From a virus: a stretch of DNA of 64,000 bases. The position numbers were made by a program, and so were the translations under genes. The notes beneath the pieces are model-generated. The model did not search any database, was not told the DNA's origin, and saw nothing but the letters and a program-made list of their open reading frames with translations. Positions 1 through 7,302 of this stretch are shown in pieces. The DNA lies in the IMG/VR virus record IMGVR_UViG_3300042922_000836, positions 1 through 64,000 of that record. The stretch is one strand, 5' to 3'. Each line of letters begins with the position of its first letter. Within the stretch, counting starts at the first letter, position 1.

Positions 1-219
1 CATCCTACTCAAAAACCTGTAGCTTTGTGCGAATATTTAATTAACACATATTCAAATGAGAGTGAAACAATTTTAGATAATTGTATGGGTTCTGGAACAA
101 CTGCAATTGCTTGTTTAAATTTAAATAGAAATTATATAGGTTTTGAATTGGATAAAGTTTATTTTGATATTTGCTGTAAACGGATTAATGAAAGGAAAAA
201 AATTGATAGAAATAAATAA
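1..219 (+). CDS. DNA methyltransferase, C-terminal part (cut by window edge)
   Basis: The reading frame is open from base 1, so the N-terminus lies outside the window. The visible 72 residues begin with HPTQKPVAL and continue to DNCMGSGTTAIAC, the SAM-binding motif I (DxxxGSGTT) of beta-class N4-cytosine/N6-adenine methyltransferases, where the catalytic DPPY motif comes before motif I. The downstream gene carries the same HPTQKPVAL and motif I region and overlaps this stop by 32 bases, so the two are probably tandem duplicates. The intact GSGTT suggests this copy is functional. Recognition sequence and methylated base cannot be read from this fragment. Confidence 0.85.
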   Translation, partial: HPTQKPVALCEYLINTYSNESETILDNCMGSGTTAIACLNLNRNYIGFELDKVYFDICCKRINERKKIDRNK

Positions 220-1006
220 AATTCATAATGCAAATTGTTTAGATATAATGAAAGAAATACCTGATAAATCAATACATATGATACTTTGTGATTTACCTTA
301 CGGAACAAGTGCTTCATCATGGGATAAAAAATTGCCTATGGACAAGCTTTGGTATGAATATGAAAGAATTATAATGCCAAATAGAGCAATCGTATTATTT
401 GCTCAACAGCCATTTACTTCTTTATTAATAGCATCGAATATAAATCTTTGGAAATATAATTGGATTTGGGAAAAAGATAACGGAACGAATTTTCTTAACA
501 GTCATTATTGTCCTTTAAAAATAACTGAAGATATTTGTGTATTTGGTGACGGTGCTACTTCTTATGTTAAAAAAGGTGAAAACCTTATTTATAATCCGCA
601 GTTTACCGAGGGTAAACCTTATACAATAAAAAGTGGACAACAAAAAGGTGATTCCGCAGTAGTTAGGAGTGGTACAGGTGGCAGAGAAGATATTGGTGGT
701 TATGTTACAGAATCCGATGGAAAGCGGTATCCTAAGAACCTTATTAAATTTAATAGAGATAAAGAAAAATTACATCCTACTCAAAAGCCTGTGGCTCTTT
801 GTGAGTTTCTCATTCGTACATATTCAAATGAGGGAGAAATCATTTTAGATAACTGTGCGGGATCTTTTACAACTGCTGTAGCTTGTGACAATACAAACAG
901 AAATTGGTTTTGTATTGAAAAAGAATTTTCATATTGTAATGTTGGTCTTAACAGAGTGAATGAAAATAGAGAACGATTAAATATATTAAAAAGCTGTATT
1001 GCTTAA
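188..1006 (+). CDS. DNA adenine/cytosine methyltransferase, beta class
   Basis: A 272-residue SAM-dependent DNA methyltransferase, probably modifying phage DNA against host restriction. DLPYG near residue 36 is the catalytic motif IV (usually DPPY), and DNCAGSFTTAVAC near residue 230 is motif I, giving the beta-class order. HPTQKPVAL precedes motif I as in the upstream copy. Motif I reads GSFTT where the upstream copy has GSGTT, so SAM binding may be weakened, or one duplicate may be drifting. An upstream ATG at 143 is in frame, but ATG 188 places the conserved N-terminus (IHNANCLDIM) correctly and was preferred. Confidence 0.85.
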   Translation: MKGKKLIEINKIHNANCLDIMKEIPDKSIHMILCDLPYGTSASSWDKKLPMDKLWYEYERIIMPNRAIVLFAQQPFTSLLIASNINLWKYNWIWEKDNGTNFLNSHYCPLKITEDICVFGDGATSYVKKGENLIYNPQFTEGKPYTIKSGQQKGDSAVVRSGTGGREDIGGYVTESDGKRYPKNLIKFNRDKEKLHPTQKPVALCEFLIRTYSNEGEIILDNCAGSFTTAVACDNTNRNWFCIEKEFSYCNVGLNRVNENRERLNILKSCIA

Positions 1007-1020
1007 AGGAGAATAAAAAT

Positions 1021-1380
1021 ATGGAAGAAAAAATTGGTGTTGAAACTACATATATAAAAAAAGATAGAGAACGAGCATTAAATTATCTTAGAAGAGAGTT
1101 GTTTAAAAAATTATCTGAAGTTTTAAATGTAAATTATTTAGCTGAATATCCTTCAGGTGATGTTGATAAAGAATATTATACCATATCAATAAATGAATGT
1201 CCAGAACAAATTGATTATAGCAGTAATGGTGAAATGGTTAGTAAACGTATGTATGCAACTATTAGCAGATGTGAAACAGAAATTGTTCATATACCATCAA
1301 GTGAAACATGTTACTTGAGTAAAAAAGCTTCTTTTATTCAAAAATTAAACAACTGTTTTAATTATTTAAAAATGAGGTGA
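1021..1380 (+). CDS. Hypothetical protein, 119 aa
   Basis: I do not recognise this protein. It starts at ATG 1021 behind AAAGGAG, 14 bases after the methyltransferase stop, so it is co-transcribed with it. It is soluble, mixed-charge, without membrane segments, and has three scattered cysteines that form no evident zinc site. A central segment rich in E, S, T and Y (EYYTISINECPEQIDYSS) looks like beta structure. Position between a methyltransferase and the phage RNA polymerase suggests an early or middle gene. Confidence 0.7.
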   Translation: MEEKIGVETTYIKKDRERALNYLRRELFKKLSEVLNVNYLAEYPSGDVDKEYYTISINECPEQIDYSSNGEMVSKRMYATISRCETEIVHIPSSETCYLSKKASFIQKLNNCFNYLKMR

Positions 1381-1468
1381 AAAAATTGTTTATGGTTGAG
1401 ATGCAAATCCTTGGGTTTGGGTTTATGAATTTGAAAGAATAAAATAAAAAATGTAGGGGGTTATTAAT

Positions 1469-4030
1469 ATAGCATTAAACAAACAAATATATATTTATTC
1501 AGTGGATACAAGTGCTTTTTATAATGTAGATGAGTTAGAAATACATAATAACATAAACAAATTACATAAAGAAAAAAAGGAAAAATCCATTGATAAAGAA
1601 AACAAAATAAAAATAAATAAAGAGATAAAAGAAAATAAAACAAAGCTTTATTCTATCTTTAAAAATAATATAGGGATAAGACAGTTAAATCCTAAGTCTT
1701 TAAATAAATATAGAATTATATCTGTATTTGAATCCGCATTAACAAGAACGTTAAAAATGGAAACAAACCAATTGTATGATGATTTAATCGTTGTCCAAAC
1801 TTATTTCTTTGATATTATTGAGGACATTATACTTGATGGATTTTATCTTAATGGCGAAAAGTATGTTTGCTTTACTGCATCGGCTGGACAGATACGTACA
1901 AAGAAAACTGTATTCATTAAAGAACGGTTATTATCAAAATATTGCGAAACATTAATGTGCGGTTTAAATCTTGATATTATTAATGCATGTGGTGGAATTA
2001 ATGTTAATAAATATCTGGCTTATCTTGCTTTATGTAATAGTGCAACAGATGTTTGGAATGAATTTGATATTAACAAATCAATTGTAATTGATGATATGGA
2101 AACTATTGTACATGGTACTGTTGATTTTATTGATGATGAAATTTATAAGATAGAACGCAAGATAATGGATATTCCTATTACTCACACTGATGGTTGCGGT
2201 ATGATGTTACCATCATTAAGTCGAAAAAACATGATGTGCAGATTACCTTGGGTAAAAGGATTATTGGTTTCTTTCCCTTTCACAAAATTTATCCGAGAGG
2301 CAAATGCAAAAGATCCGTCAAAGAACCATGCATTATTAACAGATATATATGGGGTAGAGCATGATGTATTAAAAGAAGATATTCAAGTGATTTTTACCAA
2401 AAGCCAATTTAAGATGTATAAATATTATAAGAGTTGGGATGAGTACAAAAATAATTATATTAAATATAATTGTACTGCGGGAATGTGCAATGAAGAAGAA
2501 GATTATTTTGAAGATGCTAAGATAAATTATCAGATGATACAAACATTAACTGATATGACAGATGATGAGCTTCGCAAAATTGCATCAGCATCACTTGATA
2601 GAATATCAAAATTAGCTATTGATAGGAAAACAATGCTTAAAGTCTTTGGTGTAACCGAGGGAAATAAAAATAAAACTAATCTTCAACAAGCTTTGGAAAT
2701 ATATCCTGAACTTTTAGCAGATACATATACAAAGGAAATCTTAAAACAAATTAAGAAAAAGTTGGTCAAAGATGCAAGGTCGGCAAAACTTGATATAAAA
2801 GGAAAATATACATTTATAATTCCTGACTTATATGCGTTTTGTGAATACATATTCTTAGGAGATAAAAATCCAAAAGGCTTATTGGAAAACGGACAAGTAT
2901 CTTGTAAAATATATAAAAAGCATCCAAAGCTTGATTGTTTGCGAAGTCCTCATTTATATAGAGAACATGCAGTACGGAATAATGTAATAAATAGCGAAAT
3001 AGAAAAATGGTTCACCACTTATGGGTTATATACAAGCTGTCATGATTTAATAAGCAAAGTCCTTCAATTTGATGTTGATGGTGATAAATCATTGGTTTGT
3101 GCCGATGAAACAATAATTACGGTTGCTGAAAGAAACATGAAAGATGTTGTACCTTTATATTATAAAATGCGTAAAGCGGGAGCAGAAAAAATTGATAATA
3201 AAAAAATATTTCAAGGTTTGGTTTCTGCTTATACAGGTGGCAATATCGGTATGATTAGCAATGATATTACAAAGATCTGGAACAGTAATAATGTTAATTT
3301 GGATGTTATCAAGCTGTTATGTATGGAAAACAACTTTACAATTGACTTTGCAAAGACATTATATAAACCCACAAGACCAAAACATATAAAAAGTCTTATC
3401 TCAAGATATACCAGAGCAAAAACTCCACATTTCTTTATTTATGCAAAAGACAAGACAAAAACTCAAATTGAATCTATTAATGATAGTATCGTAAATAAGC
3501 TTGATAAAATCATACCTAATAAGAGAATTAATTTTCAAGCTGATAATTTGGGCAAGTTCAATTATAAATATCTTATGCATGATAATAAGACTGAAATTAA
3601 TGAAGATATTATAAAAAAATATGATGAACTCAATACAAAAAATCATTTTACCATGAATAATCAGGATATTGAAAATAGCAATATTGATTATCTGTATCAG
3701 GAAATAAGGAACAAATTATTAGATGGTTATGATAAATTGTATGTGGTTGATGTTTTGATAAAATATCTTTATGGAGTTAAAAACAGTAAACACAAAGAAA
3801 CTTTATGGATAAGTTTCGGTGACATTATCATTGAAAACTTAAAAAATAATCTCAAAGAAGATTTGGAAAACGGATATATCCTTTGTTCAGATTGCGGAAA
3901 AAGAATTCCTAAGAATTCTAACAGTCAAAATATGTGTGAAGAATGTTATGTAATTCATAGAAAAGAATATTACCGTAACAAAAAACGTGAACAAAGACGA
4001 AAATCTTGTCCACAAATAGAAATTGCTTGA
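1469..4030 (+). CDS. YonO/QDE-1-type two-barrel RNA polymerase
   Basis: About 853 residues. The Mg-binding signature of two-barrel RNA polymerases, DxDGD, is at residues about 535-539 (FDVDGDKS). A TDGCGMM segment near residue 238 resembles the (F/T)DGxGxIS element of eukaryotic-type RdRPs and YonO, followed by VKGLLVSFPF. Bacillus phage SPbeta YonO is a single-subunit DNA-dependent RNA polymerase of similar size that transcribes phage genes, and the same role is inferred here. The C-terminus carries a CxxC...CxxC zinc-ribbon-like motif and a basic tail. The first conventional start is GTG 1502, but AGGGGG at 1455-1460 points to ATA 1469, which adds the natural-looking MALNKQIYIYS. Confidence 0.75.
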   Translation: MALNKQIYIYSVDTSAFYNVDELEIHNNINKLHKEKKEKSIDKENKIKINKEIKENKTKLYSIFKNNIGIRQLNPKSLNKYRIISVFESALTRTLKMETNQLYDDLIVVQTYFFDIIEDIILDGFYLNGEKYVCFTASAGQIRTKKTVFIKERLLSKYCETLMCGLNLDIINACGGINVNKYLAYLALCNSATDVWNEFDINKSIVIDDMETIVHGTVDFIDDEIYKIERKIMDIPITHTDGCGMMLPSLSRKNMMCRLPWVKGLLVSFPFTKFIREANAKDPSKNHALLTDIYGVEHDVLKEDIQVIFTKSQFKMYKYYKSWDEYKNNYIKYNCTAGMCNEEEDYFEDAKINYQMIQTLTDMTDDELRKIASASLDRISKLAIDRKTMLKVFGVTEGNKNKTNLQQALEIYPELLADTYTKEILKQIKKKLVKDARSAKLDIKGKYTFIIPDLYAFCEYIFLGDKNPKGLLENGQVSCKIYKKHPKLDCLRSPHLYREHAVRNNVINSEIEKWFTTYGLYTSCHDLISKVLQFDVDGDKSLVCADETIITVAERNMKDVVPLYYKMRKAGAEKIDNKKIFQGLVSAYTGGNIGMISNDITKIWNSNNVNLDVIKLLCMENNFTIDFAKTLYKPTRPKHIKSLISRYTRAKTPHFFIYAKDKTKTQIESINDSIVNKLDKIIPNKRINFQADNLGKFNYKYLMHDNKTEINEDIIKKYDELNTKNHFTMNNQDIENSNIDYLYQEIRNKLLDGYDKLYVVDVLIKYLYGVKNSKHKETLWISFGDIIIENLKNNLKEDLENGYILCSDCGKRIPKNSNSQNMCEECYVIHRKEYYRNKKREQRRKSCPQIEIA

Positions 4031-4080
4031 AACCCGCATAGAATGGGCATTAATCAAGGTTTCAAGTAATATTATTTTTG
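4026..4080 (+). terminator. Hairpin overlapping the RNA polymerase stop
   Basis: CTTGAAACC (4026-4034) pairs with GGTTTCAAG (4058-4066), with a smaller CCC/GGG helix inside, followed by a T-rich stretch. The stop codon lies in the 5' arm. It may terminate or insulate the polymerase transcript; the T-tract is interrupted. Confidence 0.4.
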
Positions 4081-4198
4081 CAAAAATGTTCACTTTTCGT
4101 GATTGTTAAGCCATTTTTTCACATTTTGAGATAATTCCCTACAAGGGAAGAAAGTCTAATTTACACGTAATAAGAGATATATTCTTTACAAAGAAATA

Positions 4199-4230
4199 GG
4201 GGTATAGCACCCTATACCCTTATTTTAATT
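4199..4230 (+). terminator. Rho-independent terminator
   Basis: GGGTATAG (4200-4207), a four-base loop, then CTATACCC (4212-4219) and a T-rich tail. It separates the polymerase gene from the next operon. The rest of 4081-4300 is AT-rich non-coding DNA in which I see only a short TTCCC/GGGAA hairpin and no clear promoter. Confidence 0.7.
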
Positions 4231-4304
4231 TTAGATAAAGATTATACTTTCCCAAAATAAAATTAACGTGTTATATTAATTAAAATTAAAGGTGGTTAAA
4301 AAGT

Positions 4305-4640
4305 TTGATCCCAATTTCGCAAGAAGAAAGTTTTTATGTCAGAAAAACATATCCTGATGTTTCTATTGTTGTTATTAATCCTGAACATATGAGTAGGTCA
4401 AAGGGTTATGTTATGACAGCAATAAAGAAAGCTTTATATTTGATAATGAATACTAATATAAAAGCAAGACAGGAATTAATCGAGATTTTGAATAACGAGG
4501 CATCGACAATTCGTGAGTATCTTTTAAGGTTAAAGAAAACTGACAAAAATGATACTAAAAAAATCGAAAGATTAAAAAAAGAAACAAGACTGATAGAAAT
4601 TGAAAGTGAAATTAAAGATATCATAGAATTAGGTATCTAA
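4305..4640 (+). CDS. Hypothetical phage protein, 111 aa
   Basis: Begins at TTG 4305 behind AAAGGTGG. The N-terminus (IPISQEESFYVRKTYPD) resembles a small conserved protein found near packaging genes in Firmicutes phages, but I know no function for it. The second half is highly charged and helical (RLKKTDKNDTKKIERLKKE), probably a coiled coil. It heads the operon that leads toward the phosphoesterase. Confidence 0.65.
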   Translation: MIPISQEESFYVRKTYPDVSIVVINPEHMSRSKGYVMTAIKKALYLIMNTNIKARQELIEILNNEASTIREYLLRLKKTDKNDTKKIERLKKETRLIEIESEIKDIIELGI

Positions 4641-4657
4641 AAAAGGAGTTTTATTAT

Positions 4658-4864
4658 TTGATTAGCAATGACATGTGTATGAAATGCACAAAAGAGCCTG
4701 TATGTAAAAATAGAGATATTCTTTTAAAATTCAGTGATAATGCAAAGAAACCTCTTGGTGTTAATATATCATTAAATTCTTGTTCTTATTTTGATCCTGA
4801 GCCTGATATTGATGATAACGATGACGATTCTGATGATAATTCAGATGATGGAAAGGATGAATAA
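4658..4864 (+). CDS. Small Cys-containing acidic protein, 68 aa
   Basis: TTG start at 4658 behind AAAAAGGAG. CMKCTKEPVC and a later cysteine could bind a metal. The C-terminus is a run dominated by Asp (DIDDNDDDSDDNSDDG). Function unknown. Its 3' end overlaps the start of the phosphoesterase, suggesting translational coupling. Confidence 0.6.
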   Translation: MISNDMCMKCTKEPVCKNRDILLKFSDNAKKPLGVNISLNSCSYFDPEPDIDDNDDDSDDNSDDGKDE

Positions 4865-5831
4865 TATTTCCCAATATGAAGAAATAAAAAGAATTGTAAA
4901 AGGTAAATTAGTTGATAAAACTATTAAAGATGATTTTGAAAGTTTAAGTGAACCTCTTTTTGGCGAGGGAAATTGTTTTAGTTCTGATGAAGTTCGTAAA
5001 CGTATGTATGGTATGAAATATTTAATTGATGTACTTGAAATTGAACGTTATTTTGAAAAATTGTATAAAAAGATATTATCGATTTCAGATTTACATACTC
5101 CCTTTCAACTCCCTATTGAAACATTTAAAGATTATAAAGAAAAGGTAGACATTTTAGTATTAAACGGTGATTTACAAGATGCACAGTCTGTAAGTAAATT
5201 CCCTAAAAAGTATAGGATTCCGTTTGATGAAGAAATGATTGAAACAAGACAATACATAATTGATTTAATAAATTATATTAAGCCAAAAAAAGTTTATATA
5301 AATAAAGGTAATCATGAAGATAGATTATTAAAATTATTATCTGATAAACTTAATGACGATTTATTAAGAATATTGCCTGATTCTCCCCTTGATTTAATTA
5401 TAAATGATGGGTTTAAAATTACAAATAGAAGAAATAAAACAGAAACATGGTATTCACCTGTTAAAGAAATATTTAATGATATTGAGATTATTTATACAAG
5501 AGATTGGAAGTGTAAAATCGGTAAAACAATTTTTGCACATCCCCTTGCTTATTCGTCTGGTATGTTAAAGACAACTGAAAAAGCTGTTAATTATTTCTTG
5601 CGTGAAGATAGAGATTTCGATACTATTGTTTTAGCACATACTCATAAATTGGGTAGTTTCTTGCAAGGTAATATTTATTTATATGAGCAAGGATGTAGCT
5701 GTAAAACAGAGGAATTAAGCTATACAGATGGTTATCTCACTTTACCAGCACAAAAAGGATTTATATTTGTATGTCAAGATAAAGATGGTAATCTTATTCA
5801 TGATAAAACAAAATTAATCGAAATTAAATAA
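4857..5831 (+). CDS. Calcineurin-like metallophosphoesterase
   Basis: About 324 residues with the ordered metal-binding motifs of the calcineurin-like phosphoesterase fold: SDLHTP, NGDLQDA, KGNHEDR and the C-terminal AHTH, with AHPL between them. All expected Asp, Asn and His ligands are present, so it should be catalytically competent on a phosphodiester or phosphomonoester; the substrate is not evident. ATG 4857 (or 4848) was chosen over upstream in-frame ATGs because the extra N-terminal residues would only be a hydrophobic read-through of the overlapping acidic gene. It is the last gene before the RNA region. Confidence 0.85.
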   Translation: MNNISQYEEIKRIVKGKLVDKTIKDDFESLSEPLFGEGNCFSSDEVRKRMYGMKYLIDVLEIERYFEKLYKKILSISDLHTPFQLPIETFKDYKEKVDILVLNGDLQDAQSVSKFPKKYRIPFDEEMIETRQYIIDLINYIKPKKVYINKGNHEDRLLKLLSDKLNDDLLRILPDSPLDLIINDGFKITNRRNKTETWYSPVKEIFNDIEIIYTRDWKCKIGKTIFAHPLAYSSGMLKTTEKAVNYFLREDRDFDTIVLAHTHKLGSFLQGNIYLYEQGCSCKTEELSYTDGYLTLPAQKGFIFVCQDKDGNLIHDKTKLIEIK

Positions 5832-5879
5832 AATTCAAGTTCGTACTGTGATGTTCTTCGGACTCATGGTCTTATAATT

Positions 5880-6350
5880 TGCGATCTTGCTACTGATCTC
5901 TACGGAACAGTAGTTAAAGTGTGACTGACACTGTAAAAATCTGAAACTGATTTTCTGAGTATAAAAGCCAGAAAATTGCTTGTAGAACGTATGTGTCTAC
6001 TGTTGGTTTGACAACGATAAAAACAAACATGTTTATCGGACTTCGTGAGTCGATGGTTGGCAGACAACATAAAAATCAGTCAAATCTCAAAGATGGGGTT
6101 TACTACTGCGGTAGTTCTCCCTACTTTGTAGAATGGGTATGAAACCCCAACAAAGAAGATTAACTAATATAGTGTGATGGTTTTTCGACTATCCAAATTA
6201 AAAAAGGGTTACCTTTTTGAATGAGAGTGATAGAAATATTGCTTTCTATTTTTACAAAGTAGAAAGTAGTCGGTACACTACTTTTTATACGGAATTGCGG
6301 TGAGTCATCTGCGGATGCCATCTTAGAATAGTGGTTACGACTGCTATTCT
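5880..6350 (+). ncRNA. Candidate large structured phage RNA (GOLLD/ROOL-like position)
   Basis: No plausible coding frame lies in this stretch, yet it is a near-continuous chain of hairpins: 5891-5912, 5918-5932, 5950-5976 (8 bp, ATTTTCTG/CAGAAAAT), 6002-6015, 6015-6038, 6039-6051, a three-way junction at 6095-6148, and further stems after it such as AAAAAGG/CCTTTTT, CTTTCTA/TAGAAAG, AGTAGT/ACTACT, CATC/GATG and AGAATAG/CTATTCT. The loop GTTTG (6006-6010) is complementary to CAAAC (6024-6028) in the next loop, a possible kissing interaction. GOLLD and ROOL RNAs are long ornate phage RNAs often next to tRNA genes, as here. Assignment to either family is inference; boundaries are approximate. 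Confidence 0.55.
6095..6148 (+). ncRNA. Three-way-junction RNA subdomain
   Basis: GGGGTTT (6095-6101) pairs with AAACCCC (6142-6148). The enclosed sequence forms two hairpins: ACTAC-tgcg-GTAGT and a CCC/GGG stem containing CTAC-ttt-GTAG. This is the clearest designed-looking element of the surrounding structured region. Confidence 0.6.
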
Positions 6351-6357
6351 TATATAT

Positions 6358-6433
6358 TGCGGAATGTAAGCAGTGGTAGCTGGTTAGGCTCATAACCTAA
6401 AGGTCGAGAGTTCGAATCTCTCTTCCGCATCCA
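6358..6433 (+). tRNA. tRNA with CAT anticodon (Met or lysidine-Ile)
   Basis: Acceptor TGCGGAA/TTCCGCA, anticodon stem TTAGG/CCTAA with loop CTCATAA, T-arm GAGAG-TTCGAAT-CTCTC, discriminator T and encoded CCA. The U1-A72 pair argues against a bacterial initiator, which usually has a mispaired 1-72. It is either elongator tRNA-Met or tRNA-Ile2 (modified CAU reading AUA). The latter would fit this AUA-rich phage. Confidence 0.9.
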
Positions 6434-6436
6434 ATT

Positions 6437-6500
6437 GATTATGTAACAGACGAATAGGACAACTTAATTATTGCTATTTTCAGTCTGCATTTACATAATC
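6437..6500 (+). ncRNA. Long hairpin between two tRNAs
   Basis: GATTATGTAA (6437-6446) pairs with TTACATAATC (6491-6500), CAGAC with GTCTG, and AATAG with CTATT, giving about 20 base pairs in the entire spacer between the CAT and TTG tRNAs. It could be a processing site or an independent small RNA. Confidence 0.55.
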
Positions 6501-6506
6501 TTATAT

Positions 6507-6580
6507 CGAAGAATAGTGTAATGGTAACACAACGGACTTTGACTCCGTTATTCTAAGTTCGAATCTTAGTTCTTCAACCA
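6507..6580 (+). tRNA. tRNA-Gln (TTG)
   Basis: Acceptor CGAAGAA/TTCTTCA with one C-A mismatch at the first pair, D-stem GTGT/ACAC, anticodon stem ACGGA/TCCGT with loop CTTTGAC, T-arm CTAAG-TTCGAAT-CTTAG and encoded CCA. A weak 1-72 pair is normal for glutamine tRNAs. The anticodon UUG reads CAA and CAG. Confidence 0.92.
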
Positions 6581-6585
6581 AATAT

Positions 6586-6659
6586 CGAGAAATAGTGTAA
6601 TGATAGCACAGTAGATTTGGGATCTACCAGTTTGGGTTTAATTCCTGATTTTTCGACCA
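6586..6659 (+). tRNA. tRNA-Pro (TGG)
   Basis: Acceptor CGAGAAA/TTTTTCG with one G-U pair, D-stem GTG/CAC, anticodon stem GTAGA/TCTAC with loop TTTGGGA (G37 as in proline tRNAs), T-arm TTGGG/CCTGA with G-U pairs and an unusual TTTAATT loop, and encoded CCA. It lies five bases after tRNA-Gln, so the two are surely one transcript. Confidence 0.88.
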
Positions 6660-6686
6660 AGGAAACCCCTTGCCTTAGTAGGGATA

Positions 6687-6784
6687 TATACAGTGGTGGA
6701 ATAGGTAAACACACAAATACGGTTGATAGGCAACGGAGTTTTGGAAAGGTCTATTATATAAGGTGCAAATCCTTATCTGTATAT
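6687..6784 (+). ncRNA. Aberrant class II tRNA-like element (Leu-like)
   Basis: The acceptor-like stem TATACAG/CTGTATA, a leucine-type D-arm (GTGGAATAGGTAAACAC) and a T-arm with loop TGCAAAT are all recognisable. The middle is not normal: the D-arm is followed by an extended imperfect hairpin (CAAA..GTTG/CAAC..TTTTG) in place of a 17-base anticodon arm. A TAG triplet followed by G sits in its loop, as in tRNA-Leu(UAG), but position 33 is A. No CCA is encoded. It could be a decayed tRNA-Leu, a divergent functional one, or a tRNA mimic. Confidence 0.5.
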
Positions 6785-7030
6785 CAAAGAGGTTGTTGAT
6801 ACCTTTAAATCAAGCTTTATATTCAAGGTGTTTCGCTACCTAAAATGCGAAGTTTATATGCATGTGAGTGACTACTTTAGTGTCAAATTTAAAACGAGTG
6901 TTCCCTACTTTAATGGGAAATATTTTTTAAGTGCTTCGCTATAAGCAACTTATAACAGAACCTCTCGCACCTCTTAATAATGTGTACCAGTAGAGGGCAT
7001 TATGGTTTACGGTTTTCCTTAAACCGTTCT
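6785..7030 (+). ncRNA. Structured RNA spacer before tRNA-Lys
   Basis: Non-coding and rich in hairpins: AGGT/ACCT twice, TTCCC/GGGAA, TAAGT-GCTT..AAGC-ACTTA, CCTCT/AGAGG, and ACGGTTT-tcctt-AAACCGT just upstream of tRNA-Lys. It may be a continuation of the structured RNA at 5880-6350 interrupted by tRNAs, or spacers processed from a common precursor. Confidence 0.4.
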
Positions 7031-7032
7031 AT

Positions 7033-7108
7033 GTGGGTGTAGCTTAGTTGGTAGAGCAAGGAGCTTTTAACTCCGAGGTCAGAGGTTCGATTCCTTTCAC
7101 CCGCACCA
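7033..7108 (+). tRNA. tRNA-Lys (TTT)
   Basis: Acceptor GTGGGTG/CACCCGC, anticodon loop CTTTTAA (UUU) on a GGAG/CTCC stem, T-loop TTCGATT and encoded CCA. It reads AAA and AAG, abundant codons in this AT-rich phage. Confidence 0.94.
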
Positions 7109-7176
7109 TTTATTTCTCAATAATTCTTATTTTCGTTCATATTTTATATCTCTCATTTGGGATTATTACTTTGATT

Positions 7177-7258
7177 GTTGCCTATCGTCTGGCAACTAAA
7201 ACATTGACGATTTGCTTTCAATTGTCACCTACCGTCTGGTGACTGATAAATTGACGGT
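7177..7258 (+). ncRNA. Two tandem covarying H-type pseudoknots
   Basis: Unit 1: stem GTTGCC (7177-7182)/GGCAAC (7191-7196), and its loop ATCGTC (7184-7189) pairs with GACGAT (7206-7211). Unit 2, 47 bases later: GTCACC (7224-7229)/GGTGAC (7238-7243), loop ACCGTC (7231-7236) with GACGGT (7253-7258). Both helices differ between units by compensatory changes, which is strong evidence that the RNA fold is selected. Tandem pseudoknot repeats followed by a terminator and an ORF is the layout of type III toxin-antitoxin loci, but only two units are present and the ORF is not a recognised toxin. Confidence 0.7.
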
Positions 7259-7269
7259 TTGATAGAAAT

Positions 7270-7301
7270 ACCCGCCCTTTATTGGGTGGGTAAAATTTTT
7301 T
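7270..7301 (+). terminator. Rho-independent terminator between pseudoknots and ORF
   Basis: ACCCGCCC (7270-7277) pairs with GGGTGGGT (7284-7291) with one G-T pair, followed by AAAA and six T. It ends two bases before the downstream ATG, so most transcripts from the tRNA/pseudoknot region should stop here, with read-through setting expression of the ORF. Confidence 0.8.
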
Positions 7302-7302
7302 A

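Noticed and set aside
6160-6393. 77-aa minus-strand ORF
   Set aside because: It lies across the structured RNA region and the start of tRNA-CAT, and has no ribosome site or protein-like pattern.
6617-6799. 60-aa ORF over tRNA-Pro and the tRNA-like element
   Set aside because: The RNA genes explain the sequence; the ORF has no ribosome site.
7048-7242. 64-aa ORF over tRNA-Lys and the first pseudoknot
   Set aside because: It overlaps a certain tRNA and conserved RNA structure.
7177-7258. CRISPR-like repeats
   Set aside because: Only two units, each internally structured with compensatory changes and no spacers; pseudoknots explain them.
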